From contig JABUFA010000004.1 of NCBI GenBank assembly GCA_013314755.1, positions 1 through 64,000 of the forward strand: DNA of 64,000 bases, written 5' to 3'. Source of the stretch: Chthonomonadia bacterium (GTDB lineage: Bacteria; Armatimonadota; HRBIN16). Made by a program: the position numbers and the translations under genes. This document shows positions 8,871 through 16,175 of the stretch, piece after piece. Positions within the stretch are counted from its first letter, which is position 1; the number at the start of each line of letters is the position of its first letter. A model generated the notes under the pieces. The model was given only the letters and a program-made list of their open reading frames with translations, did no database searches and was not told the origin of the DNA.

Positions 8871-10121
8871 TTACCTGCTCGCTGGGCTTGCTTGCGGGAT
8901 GCGTCGTGCGCTCAGGGCGCCCAGCGTTACCATCACTGCTGTGGTAACAAAGGCGGCGGGATAGCCTGCCCAGCCGACAATTAGACCGCCGATAAAGGGC
9001 GTGAGAGAGGCAGGCAGGTTCATGAAGTTCTGCAGGGCGATATAGGTGGGGCGCTCGTCTGGAGGCGCGATGGAGAGGATGGCATTGGTAAAGGCGTTCC
9101 ACAGGCTCCAGTTGAGCGCGCCCAGGCAACCGAAAACCAGCACAAACCCCCAGGCGACTGGCATCACCAGCGCCGCTAAGGGGGGCACTATCGCCAGCGA
9201 GACCACCACCTTCAGGGCACGTACCGCTCCAAAGCGGTCCGCCATCCATCCCCACAGCGGTCCTGTGACCACCGCGCCCACCGTCTGGGCGGTCAGGTAA
9301 ATCGCCACATACGATTCGGGCAGACCGAACCGCTCGCGCGCGTACAGCACGTAGAAGCTGGAAGCCACTCCCCCACCCGCCAGCAAGAACTGCGTAGTTA
9401 GCACCCAGCGCAGGGCGGGATCCTCGCGCCATAACGCAGGGATCCGGCGCAGATGCTCCCTGAAACTGCGGTCGGGGTCTTCCTGGGGGTGGCTGTCGGG
9501 TTCGCGAATCAGCAACAGCATCACCATCGAGAGGAACAGCCCTGTCGCCATCAGCAGGATAAGCAGGGCGTAGTTGCGGGGAAAATCCAGAGAACGGATG
9601 CTCAGGATTTTGCTGACCAGAATGGGCGCCGCGAGCGCTGCGAGGGAGGAGGTGGTCTGCATCGCCCCAAAGAACCGCCCGCGGATAGTTTGAGGTATTG
9701 ATTTACCGATAATCTCTGTCCACGGCACCAGACAGAAGCCGTCGGAAGCGATGAACAGCAGAGAGAAGAGCACGAAAGCCCACAGCGTTAGAGTACGGTT
9801 CTGACCAAAGAACCACACGAGCAGAAATAGCACAAACAGGGGAAGCCTGCCGACAGCGCAGGCGGTGACCAGGAACGATTTCACCCGCCTCCTTCCGTGA
9901 ATGCGGTGCGCGACATACGGCTGAGGAGCGAACAGCGCCAGCAAACGCAGTCCGGTGATAACCCCGATCAGCCCGGGCGAGGCTCCCAGCTCGCGCAGGA
10001 ACTGTGGCATCACGGTGGTGGCGTCAAAACACGAAAACCCCACCATGAAGAACGCCACATCGCCGATAATGGCGATGATGTTGCGGCGCACGACCGATGG
10101 TTCGGTGGCGATGTGGCTCAT
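8871..10121 (-). CDS. major facilitator superfamily transporter
   Basis: Encodes 416 residues with about twelve hydrophobic segments and the usual short basic loop after the second segment (HRIHGRRRVKS), the hallmark of MFS carriers of the inner membrane. A second half-repeat begins near residue 225 after a long charged loop with SHPQEDPDRSFREH. The start overlaps the stop of the preceding gene as ATGA (10118-10121), so it is the last gene of an operon with the helical exported protein and bcp. The gene converges with the esterase-like gene with only three bases between stops. Substrate is unknown; sugar, drug or metabolite export are all possible. Confidence 0.85.
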   Translation of the reverse strand: MSHIATEPSVVRRNIIAIIGDVAFFMVGFSCFDATTVMPQFLRELGASPGLIGVITGLRLLALFAPQPYVAHRIHGRRRVKSFLVTACAVGRLPLFVLFLLVWFFGQNRTLTLWAFVLFSLLFIASDGFCLVPWTEIIGKSIPQTIRGRFFGAMQTTSSLAALAAPILVSKILSIRSLDFPRNYALLILLMATGLFLSMVMLLLIREPDSHPQEDPDRSFREHLRRIPALWREDPALRWVLTTQFLLAGGGVASSFYVLYARERFGLPESYVAIYLTAQTVGAVVTGPLWGWMADRFGAVRALKVVVSLAIVPPLAALVMPVAWGFVLVFGCLGALNWSLWNAFTNAILSIAPPDERPTYIALQNFMNLPASLTPFIGGLIVGWAGYPAAFVTTAVMVTLGALSARRIPQASPASR

Positions 10122-10717
10122 TCAGTCCCTTTTTGTAACTCCTCCAGCAAGGGCAGGGTGCGTGGAGCCAGCAAAACCTCCTGGGTGAAGAACTCGCCAA
10201 GCTCCCTACGGCTGGCTTTGTCGGCGTCGGGGCGGCGCAGATTGCGCATCATCTCGCGTGCCTGGTTGGCGATGGTCTGTTTCTGAGTGTCCGAAAGGAT
10301 ACCGTCCAGCTTCGCCCACAGGGTGCGTACCACCTGGTCAATCGTTTTGAGGCGCAGTTGCGCGGCGGCGTTATCTGCCTCCTGCAGTTTCTTGCGCAGT
10401 TCCTCCGGGGGCGTTTTGCCCTTCAGCGCCTCTTTCCTCGCAGACATCACCTCGTCCCGAAGGCTCAGCAGAGCCTGTGCGTTGCGTTCCTCCATGCGAA
10501 GCAGGTCGCTCTGCGCCTGTTCCAGCAGAGGCTTGATTTTGCCCATCTGCTCCTTGTCCAGTTTCAACGAGGTCAGCACCAGCAGAAGGTCAATATCTGC
10601 CAGCGCCATCAGCACCTCGTTTGCCTTCTGCACCGTTTCGGGTACTTTGGGAGCCTGAGCCCATGCCGTCTGCCAGAGGGACAGCAGGGCAATCACCAGC
10701 AGTGCGTACCGTCTCAT
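10118..10717 (-). CDS. exported helical protein, Spy/LTXXQ-like
   Basis: Encodes 199 residues with a cleavable signal peptide (MRRYALLVIALLSLWQTAWA, cleavage likely after AWA). The mature part is almost wholly amphipathic helix rich in Lys, Glu and Gln, with spaced LDKEQMGKIKPLL and LSDTQKQTI segments like those of Spy/CpxP-type periplasmic proteins. Preceded by GGAGG seven bases before the ATG. It sits two bases after the bcp stop and overlaps the MFS start, so the three are one operon, perhaps responding to envelope or oxidative stress. Assignment to Spy-like proteins is by composition and pattern only. Confidence 0.6.
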   Translation of the reverse strand: MRRYALLVIALLSLWQTAWAQAPKVPETVQKANEVLMALADIDLLLVLTSLKLDKEQMGKIKPLLEQAQSDLLRMEERNAQALLSLRDEVMSARKEALKGKTPPEELRKKLQEADNAAAQLRLKTIDQVVRTLWAKLDGILSDTQKQTIANQAREMMRNLRRPDADKASRRELGEFFTQEVLLAPRTLPLLEELQKGTE

Positions 10718-10719
10718 CG

Positions 10720-11190
10720 CTATGCCTCCAGAGCGCGAATCGCCTCCATTACCTCTTCGACGTGACCGTCCACTTTTACTTTCGGGAACACCCTGCGCAC
10801 GATGCCCTCTTCGTCAATGATGAAGGTGGTGCGCTCGATGCCCATGTAGCGTCTGCCGTACTGCTGTTTCTCCTTCCACACGCCATAGGCACTAGCGACC
10901 TGTGCGCCCTCATCTGCCAGCAGGGGAAACGTCAGCCCGTATTTTTGAGCGAACTTCTGATGCGAAGCGACGCTATCGGGACTGACGCCCAGCACCACCA
11001 CGCCCATGCCCTGCAGGACGCCCAGGTTGTCGCGAAACGAACAGGCTTCCTTCGTACAGCCGGGCGTGTCGTCCTTGGGATAGAAATAGAGCACCACCTT
11101 TTTGCCTCGCAGGTCCGAAAGGCGGATGGTGTTGCCGTCTGCTGTCGGCAATGCAAAGTCGGGGGCAGGTTGTCCTTCCAGAACGCTCAT
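10720..11190 (-). CDS. bcp: thioredoxin-dependent thiol peroxidase (BCP/PrxQ peroxiredoxin)
   Basis: Encodes 156 residues from ATG 11190; the frame extends to 11238, but MSVLEGQPAPDFALP is the family's normal N-terminus. The peroxidatic cysteine is Cys45 in FYPKDDTPGCTKEAC and the resolving cysteine is Cys50, the one-turn spacing of atypical two-cysteine PrxQ enzymes. It reduces hydrogen peroxide and organic hydroperoxides using thioredoxin. The C-terminal strand TTFIIDEEGIVRRVF is also typical. First gene of a three-gene minus-strand operon and divergent from the BtpA-like gene. Length is normal for the family. Confidence 0.95.
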   Translation of the reverse strand: MSVLEGQPAPDFALPTADGNTIRLSDLRGKKVVLYFYPKDDTPGCTKEACSFRDNLGVLQGMGVVVLGVSPDSVASHQKFAQKYGLTFPLLADEGAQVASAYGVWKEKQQYGRRYMGIERTTFIIDEEGIVRRVFPKVKVDGHVEEVMEAIRALEA

Positions 11191-11265
11191 CTGCTCTACC
11201 TCTCTGAAGTCTTTCTGAGCATTATTGTACCAGAGCATGTGGAAAACCCTGCGTGGCTGTTGTGT

Positions 11266-11271
11266 TATAAT
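11266..11271 (+). promoter_or_regulatory. -10 element before the BtpA-like gene
   Basis: A perfect TATAAT lies 28 bases before the ATG at 11299. The expected -35 position reads near GAAAAC, a weak match, so only the -10 is well supported. Confidence 0.4.
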
Positions 11272-11298
11272 CTGTTAAACAAGGGCAACGGAGAGGAA

Positions 11299-12018
11299 AT
11301 GATGTCCAGATTCAGAGAGGTTTTTCCGAAAGGGCATGTGGTTCTCCCTGTGATCCATGTGGAGTCCCTGGAGCAGACGTTGCGAAATGTCGCCATCGCA
11401 ATGGAAGCGCAGGCAGACGGCGTCTTCCTGATTAACCACTACATCAGGGCAGATGAGCTGCTTGATATTCATGCCGCCGTTGCAGACGCTTTCCCGGACT
11501 GCTGGATTGGCGTCAACTGCCTGGACCTTGATCCTCATGAGGTATTCGCTCGCGTGTCTCATCGTGTTGATGGCATCTGGACCGACAACGCCATGATTGA
11601 CGAGCACGCCGTTGAGCAACCGGAAGCCGAGGCGGTTCTCCAACTCAGGCGGTCCAGGGGATGGCGCGGGCTATACTTTGGAGGTGTCGCGTTCAAATAC
11701 CAACGGCATGTGGACGATGTCGCCTCTGCAGCCGTCCGCGCTCGCGCGTTCATGGATGTTGTGACCACCAGCGGTGCTGGCACAGGGATAGCAGCCAGTG
11801 TGGAGAAAATCAGGAGGATGAAAACCGCATTAGGTGACTTTCCTCTGGCAATCGCCAGTGGCATTACGCCCGAAAACGTGGTGGATTACCTGCCGCATTC
11901 CGATTGTTATCTGGTAGCAACGGGCATCAGCAAGAGTTTCGAGGAGCTTGATCCGCCGCTGGTACAGCGCCTCGTGCACACAGTTCGCAGTTTCGACCTG
12001 CGAGACGAAGGCTCCTGA
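11299..12018 (+). CDS. BtpA/SgcQ-like TIM-barrel protein
   Basis: Encodes 239 residues from ATG 11299, or 238 from 11302, which is better spaced from GGAGAGG. Features of the BtpA family: ADGVFLINHY on an early strand, VDGIWTDNAM mid-protein, VTTSGAGTGIAASVEKIRRM and a C-terminal LAIASGITPENVV followed by CYLVATGISKSF, the phosphate-binding end of a TIM barrel. BtpA helps photosystem I stability in cyanobacteria; most relatives in other bacteria have no proven role and are sometimes annotated as phosphoribosyl or nucleoside-related enzymes. No photosynthesis genes are nearby. A long open frame upstream (from 10621) is antisense to bcp and not coding. Confidence 0.75.
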   Translation: MMSRFREVFPKGHVVLPVIHVESLEQTLRNVAIAMEAQADGVFLINHYIRADELLDIHAAVADAFPDCWIGVNCLDLDPHEVFARVSHRVDGIWTDNAMIDEHAVEQPEAEAVLQLRRSRGWRGLYFGGVAFKYQRHVDDVASAAVRARAFMDVVTTSGAGTGIAASVEKIRRMKTALGDFPLAIASGITPENVVDYLPHSDCYLVATGISKSFEELDPPLVQRLVHTVRSFDLRDEGS

Positions 12019-12052
12019 CGCTATTCGGCGACTCTACACTGGCTGATCCCCT

Positions 12053-12081
12053 TTGACTTATTTTCTCTAAATAAGTATAAT
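12053..12081 (+). promoter_or_regulatory. sigma-70-type promoter of the HAF-repeat gene
   Basis: TTGACT (12053-12058) and TATAAT (12076-12081) with an exact 17-base spacer in an AT-rich stretch; the ATG is about 54 bases downstream at 12135. Confidence 0.75.
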
Positions 12082-12134
12082 TGGTATCAAAAGCATCATA
12101 AGCTGAACAATACCAGGAAGGGAAGGTGTTTCTC

Positions 12135-13688
12135 ATGAAAACACGGACCTGTTTGTGGCTCCGTGTGGTGGTATGTTCGCTTTTTCTGTTACAGCCAGTC
12201 TCACCGCTCGCTTCGCAAAGTCTGACGCTACTGGACACGCTCCCCGGTCACTCCTCCAGCGGGGCAACGGCGGTTGCTGCCGGCGGTGGTGTGGTGGTCG
12301 GATGGTCTGAAACGCCCGGCGGTGAGCTTCGCGCCTTCCGCTGGACGCCTGCTGGGGGCATGCAGGAGCTGATCTATGCGGGTAGCAGTCAGAGCATCGC
12401 GTACGGGGTTTCCGCAGATGGCTCCACCGCTGTGGGTTATGCGTTGGTGCCAGGTGGTTCGCGTATCCTCCGGTGGCGTGCTGACACTGGGGTGGAGAAC
12501 CTGGGAAATGTGCCCAATTACACCGCGAGTGGCGCCGCGCTCGGTGCATCCGCAGATGGTTCGGTGGTGGTAGGCTTTGTGACTCACCCGAGAGGATTCC
12601 AGCGGGGCTTTCACTGGATAACCGGCGGAGGGATGATGAATCTCGGTTCGCTGGGGGGCACCAGTCTCAACGACCAGAGCGCGGCTAACGGGGTCTCGCT
12701 GGATGGCACGTTTGTGGTTGGATGGACTCGCGTGGCGGCATCCGATACGGATTACAGACACACCGCCGCATTCATCTGGACCGAAGCAAACGGGATGCAG
12801 TCGCTGGGCGGTCTACCCGAAGCAAGCCTCTATTTTGACCGCAGTTCAGCCTCTGCCGTCATCCCAGATGGCACCATCGTAGCAGGCAAAGTGCGCACCG
12901 CTTCTGGACAATGGCACGCCGGCCGCTGGGTAGCGGGTACAGGCTGGAGTGACCTCGGCACGCTGGGAGGCTCACTCAGTGAGGCATCCGGCATCTCCGC
13001 CAGCGGCACGGTCGTAGTGGGATGGTCGGCTATACCATCCGGCGATTTCCACGCCTTTCGCTGGACGCCGGAAAGGGGTATGGAGGACCTGAACACGGTA
13101 TATGCCTCCTTGCTGCAGGGGGTGGAGCTGGAGACCGCTACCGCCATCTCGCCAGACGGGCGGTTCATTGTAGGGCGTGCCCGCATCATGGCGGACAACC
13201 GACACCAGGCGTACCTGCTGGACACCGACGAGGTGCAGGACGTGCAAATCCGCGCTACCACCCATCTGGACGGGTTTGTAGGCGACCCTGTCTCATTGCC
13301 CGTCCATGTGGAACTGCGCTCGCCCGGGCAGAGTACCCCGGTGCAGCAATACACCGTCAACCTCGGAAGCAATGGCGAGTTCAGCCTCACAACTCAGATG
13401 AACGGAATCTGGGATGTGTCGGTTACTGTGCCTCACTTTTTGCGGCGCACCGTCCACAAAGCGCTCGCCTTCGGCAGGCTGCACCTGTCGCTGTATCTCA
13501 TCAACGGGGACATTGACGGCGACAACGAGGTCACGCTGTTTGACTTCGGCAGGCTGGTGACAGCTTTCGGCAGCATGCCGGGCGATGCGAACTGGGACGC
13601 CAATGCCGACCTGGACGGTGACGGCGAGGTGAGCCTGTTCGACTTCGGGGTGCTGGTGCAGAACTTCGGCGCGATTGGAGATGAATAG
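12135..13688 (+). CDS. exported HAF-repeat protein with C-terminal dockerin-like domain
   Basis: Encodes 517 residues from ATG 12135, eight bases after GGAAGG; a GTG at 12126 is less likely. A signal peptide (MKTRTCLWLRVVVCSLFLL, ending near PLAS) precedes about seven repeats with the cores HAFRWTP, GVSADGSTAVGYA and GTVVVGWS, the pattern of extracellular HAF repeats that probably form a beta-propeller. A beta-sandwich-like segment (about 390-455) leads into a double acidic repeat: INGDIDGDNEVTLFDFG and ADLDGDGEVSLFDFG, dockerin type I-like calcium-binding loops. The same acidic repeat is at the N-terminus of the Rhs protein. Probably a surface or secreted protein; role unknown. Confidence 0.8.
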   Translation: MKTRTCLWLRVVVCSLFLLQPVSPLASQSLTLLDTLPGHSSSGATAVAAGGGVVVGWSETPGGELRAFRWTPAGGMQELIYAGSSQSIAYGVSADGSTAVGYALVPGGSRILRWRADTGVENLGNVPNYTASGAALGASADGSVVVGFVTHPRGFQRGFHWITGGGMMNLGSLGGTSLNDQSAANGVSLDGTFVVGWTRVAASDTDYRHTAAFIWTEANGMQSLGGLPEASLYFDRSSASAVIPDGTIVAGKVRTASGQWHAGRWVAGTGWSDLGTLGGSLSEASGISASGTVVVGWSAIPSGDFHAFRWTPERGMEDLNTVYASLLQGVELETATAISPDGRFIVGRARIMADNRHQAYLLDTDEVQDVQIRATTHLDGFVGDPVSLPVHVELRSPGQSTPVQQYTVNLGSNGEFSLTTQMNGIWDVSVTVPHFLRRTVHKALAFGRLHLSLYLINGDIDGDNEVTLFDFGRLVTAFGSMPGDANWDANADLDGDGEVSLFDFGVLVQNFGAIGDE

Positions 13689-13759
13689 CTGCGATAGAAC
13701 CTTTGCCCTTCTCGTGCGTCAATAAATGGTGAACAAATATTTCAGGAGGAGGGACCGAA

Positions 13760-14482
13760 GTGAAAAAGCTTACGGTTTCACTGGTGGTTCTGGTTTTTGC
13801 GTCGGCAGTGTTCGCACAGCCAGGACCCGGAGGACCGGGCATGCGACAGCCGCGAGGTATGGGATTCGGCATGGGCTTTGGCATGGGCGGCGGCATTGGC
13901 TTGCTGATGATGCCCGAAGTGCAGAAGGAGCTGAACATCACCGAACAGCAGATGCAGCAGATTCAGCAGTTGATGGCTCAACAGCGCGAGCAGATGCAGC
14001 CCCTGATGCAGCAGATGCGCGATGCCACTCCCGAACAGCGCCAGAAGCTGATGGAGCAGGCGATGCAGAAGTGGGATGAGGCGCTGGGGAAGGTATTACA
14101 GCCAGCCCAGAAGACGCGCTTGCGCGAGCTGCAACTGCAGGCGCAGGGAGCCTCCGCGCTGGCACGCCCGGACGTGGCGAAGGAGCTGAACCTGAACGAG
14201 GAACAGCGCAAGAAGATTGGCGACATCGTGGCGCAGTACGGTCAGAAGCAAATGCAGCTGTGGCAGCAGGGGCGAGGACCCGATGTTGACCGCCAGGCGA
14301 TGATGCAGCAGATGCAGCAACTGCGCCAGCAGATGGACAAGGAACTGCTTGCGGTGCTGACGGCGCAGCAGCAGGAGCAGTGGAAGAAGATGCTGGGTAA
14401 GCCCTTCGAGTTCCCACGCATGCCCGGTATGCGTCCGGGCGGTGGACCTCCGGGTGGAGCGGGTCCGCGCCGCGAGCTGTAA
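13760..14482 (+). CDS. Met/Gln-rich exported protein, Spy-like
   Basis: Encodes 240 residues with a GTG start, preceded by AGGAGGAGGG. The signal peptide is MKKLTVSLVVLVFASAVFAQ. Mature sequence: a Gly/Met-rich stretch (GMGFGMGFGMGGG), then two helical blocks very rich in Gln and Met (ITEQQMQQIQQLMAQQREQM and a later LNEEQRKKIG), ending in a Pro/Gly tail. The LNITEQQ and LNEEQRKKI phrases resemble Spy/LTXXQ periplasmic chaperone motifs; the methionine clusters might bind metal. It stands alone between the HAF gene and a strong terminator. Function not established. Confidence 0.7.
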   Translation: MKKLTVSLVVLVFASAVFAQPGPGGPGMRQPRGMGFGMGFGMGGGIGLLMMPEVQKELNITEQQMQQIQQLMAQQREQMQPLMQQMRDATPEQRQKLMEQAMQKWDEALGKVLQPAQKTRLRELQLQAQGASALARPDVAKELNLNEEQRKKIGDIVAQYGQKQMQLWQQGRGPDVDRQAMMQQMQQLRQQMDKELLAVLTAQQQEQWKKMLGKPFEFPRMPGMRPGGGPPGGAGPRREL

Positions 14483-14513
14483 GACGCACCCTGCAGGGCG
14501 AAGGTTTCTATAT

Positions 14514-14544
14514 AGGGGCAACCATACAGGGTTGCCCCTGTTTT
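14514..14544 (+). terminator. rho-independent terminator after the Met/Gln-rich protein
   Basis: Stem AGGGGCAACC / GGTTGCCCCT (14514-14523 with 14530-14539) followed by TTTT at 14541-14544, 32 bases after the stop codon. Confidence 0.8.
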
Positions 14545-14562
14545 GACGCAGATGCCGAAATT

Positions 14563-14670
14563 GGAGGGCGAACCTCCTGGTGAGCCGACCCTTCTCCCAT
14601 CCTCTCCCCTTCCCTCGCAGGGAAGGGCTGGGGGTTAGGTTCAAACGGCTCGGCGGGAGATTCGCCCTCC
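14563..14670. repeat. nested palindromic intergenic element, copy 1
   Basis: Outer arms GGAGGGCGAA (14563-14572) and TTCGCCCTCC (14661-14670) pair perfectly and extend imperfectly through CTCC...GAGCCG and CGGCTC...GGAG. Inside lies a second palindrome built on CCCTTCCCTCGCAGGGAAGGG. The inner part recurs at 37.8 kb. The shape is that of a REP/MITE-like non-coding mobile or structural repeat. Confidence 0.7.
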
Positions 14671-14701
14671 AGGCTGAATCATGATTATGCTCCCGTTGGG
14701 G

Positions 14702-14731
14702 TTGACAAATCGCCCAAAGGTCGTGTATAAT
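14702..14731 (+). promoter_or_regulatory. promoter of tRNA-Glu
   Basis: Consensus TTGACA (14702-14707) and TATAAT (14726-14731) with an 18-base spacer; the tRNA begins 16 bases downstream of the -10. Confidence 0.85.
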
Positions 14732-14746
14732 ACTGCTCGGCAACAG

Positions 14747-14823
14747 GGCCCCATCGTCTAGTGGACAAGGACACCTGGTTCTCAGCCAGGAGATCGGGGG
14801 TTCGAATCCCCCTGGGGCTACCA
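14747..14823 (+). tRNA. tRNA-Glu (anticodon CTC)
   Basis: The acceptor stem GGCCCCA pairs with TGGGGCT, with a G-U pair at the first position. The anticodon stem CCTGG/CCAGG holds the loop TTCTCAG, giving anticodon CTC. The T arm GGGGG-TTCGAAT-CCCCC is canonical. CCA is encoded (14821-14823). It is flanked by its own promoter and a strong terminator, so it is a single-gene unit. Confidence 0.95.
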
Positions 14824-14828
14824 TGTGG

Positions 14829-14862
14829 AACCACCCGCCGCTATCGGCGGGTGGTTTTGTTT
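14829..14862. terminator. terminator between tRNA-Glu and the cysteine hydrolase
   Basis: A 12-bp stem AACCACCCGCCG / CGGCGGGTGGTT (14829-14840, 14845-14856) with loop CTAT, then TTGTTT. It ends the tRNA transcript and, read on the other strand, could serve the convergent gene ending at 14871. Confidence 0.85.
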
Positions 14863-14870
14863 ATGCGGGA

Positions 14871-15428
14871 CTACTTGACCAGAGGCAATATCTGTCGGAA
14901 CTCGTCGGTGCCAGCCTGTACCAGCCACTCGTACACCACCGACTCCGCGCAGGTGACTACTATCCCGGCGTGGCGCAATCGGCGCATCGCAATCTGCCAG
15001 TTCTCTCGCGAGCGCGAGCTAACCGCATCCTCTGGCACCTGCACTTGGAAACCAGCCGACTGCGCGTCCAGAGCGGTTTGCATCACACAGATGTGTGCCT
15101 CCACTCCGCAGAGCACTACCTGGGTGCGCGTGCTTGCCATCAGGGCTGCACGGAACGGCTCGGACCCATAGCAGCTGAAACACATCTTGTCGATAGGCAC
15201 ACAACCTTCGGGGAGCACTTCGGCAATTTCAGGGATAACATTTCCCATCTTTTGTGCATACTGCAGGGTGGCAATCACCGGTACTTTGAGGATATTGGCG
15301 GACTGGATAAGCAGGCGACACCGCTCGACCACCCGCTCACGCTCGAAGATGTTGCGCAGGAACGGTTCCTGCATGTCCACCACCACCAGCACGGAGCGGT
15401 TCGCCTGAAGAATATGTGGATGACGCAT
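14871..15428 (-). CDS. isochorismatase-family cysteine hydrolase
   Basis: Encodes 185 residues. The catalytic triad of the family is visible: Asp in LVVVDMQEPF, Lys in PIDKMCFSCYG and the nucleophile Cys in LCGVEAHICVMQTA. The fold is a cytosolic Rossmann-like sheet; members hydrolyse amides such as nicotinamide, N-carbamoyl compounds or peroxyureidoacrylate, or isochorismate. It is closest in pattern to YcaC-like proteins of unknown substrate. A separate unit between the tRNA terminator and the zinc-ribbon gene. Length is normal. Confidence 0.88.
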   Translation of the reverse strand: MRHPHILQANRSVLVVVDMQEPFLRNIFERERVVERCRLLIQSANILKVPVIATLQYAQKMGNVIPEIAEVLPEGCVPIDKMCFSCYGSEPFRAALMASTRTQVVLCGVEAHICVMQTALDAQSAGFQVQVPEDAVSSRSRENWQIAMRRLRHAGIVVTCAESVVYEWLVQAGTDEFRQILPLVK

Positions 15429-15467
15429 GAGAATCTCCTCCTGATAGGCTTCTCACCAGAAGTGACT

Positions 15468-16175
15468 TTATGTCTCCTCCAGATAGAGCAGGCGACTGCA
15501 GTTTTCGCACTGCACAATCTGCCCGCTTTTGATGGCTCGGAGCGCACTGGTGCTGATCTTGGTGTGGCACACCATGCACGAGTCGCCTTCCACTCGCGAA
15601 ATGCCGATACCTCCATGACGCTGGCGGATGGCTTCATAGCGTTGAAGCAGTTGCGGGTCGCACTGTCCCGCCAGCTTCTGACGTTCCTGCTTGAGGCGCA
15701 CTCCCTCCGCTTCCAGTTTGCGTTTCTCGGCGAGATACGCCTGCATGTGCTGTTGATACGCCTGTTCGGCTTGCTCTTTCTGTTGCCGAGCCTGTTCCAC
15801 CGCTTTCTGTGAGGCTTCCACCTGGTCCATCAGTTGAAGCACTCGCTCGTCCAGGCGCGAACGCTGGCGTTTGAGGGCATTGACCTCCTTTTCCAGGTTT
15901 TCCAGCTCTTTGGGGTTGCGCACCGTGCCGCTCCACAGACGCTGTTCAAACGTTTTCAGCTTCTCCTCCACCGAGCGCAGTTCCAGCTCCGCATCGTGCA
16001 GGTCGGTGGTAAGGCGTTTGTGTTCTGCGCTCGTCCTGTCGTAGTGAGCCGCAGCTGCCTCTGCCGACTGCTTGAGCGTCTCCCCGCTGTCCAGCTTACG
16101 CAGGCGCGACGCCACATGCGCCAGCAGGATGTCCACTTTCTGCAGCTCAAACACCATTTTCAGCCCATCATTCAT
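15468..16175 (-). CDS. coiled-coil protein with C-terminal C4 zinc ribbon (DUF164/zf-RING_7 type)
   Basis: Encodes 235 residues. Residues 1-185 are almost pure coiled coil rich in Glu, Gln, Arg and Leu; the C-terminus has CMVCHTKIS and, 21 residues on, QCENCSRLLY, a four-cysteine zinc ribbon. This architecture (coiled coil plus zf-RING_7) is widespread in bacteria; related structures suggest nucleic acid or flagellar chaperone-like roles, and none is proven for most members. The first eight bases overlap the 3' end of the sensor kinase gene, so the two are likely co-translated. Confidence 0.8.
   Translation of the reverse strand: MNDGLKMVFELQKVDILLAHVASRLRKLDSGETLKQSAEAAAAHYDRTSAEHKRLTTDLHDAELELRSVEEKLKTFEQRLWSGTVRNPKELENLEKEVNALKRQRSRLDERVLQLMDQVEASQKAVEQARQQKEQAEQAYQQHMQAYLAEKRKLEAEGVRLKQERQKLAGQCDPQLLQRYEAIRQRHGGIGISRVEGDSCMVCHTKISTSALRAIKSGQIVQCENCSRLLYLEET

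Noticed and set aside
10621-11298. Upstream extension of the BtpA-like gene to 10621
   Set aside because: The extension is antisense to bcp; a normal start with an SD is present at 11299/11302.
14096-14824. 242-codon minus-strand frame over the tRNA and Met/Gln-rich gene
   Set aside because: It reads through the tRNA-Glu, its promoter and a terminator in antisense, so it cannot be a gene.
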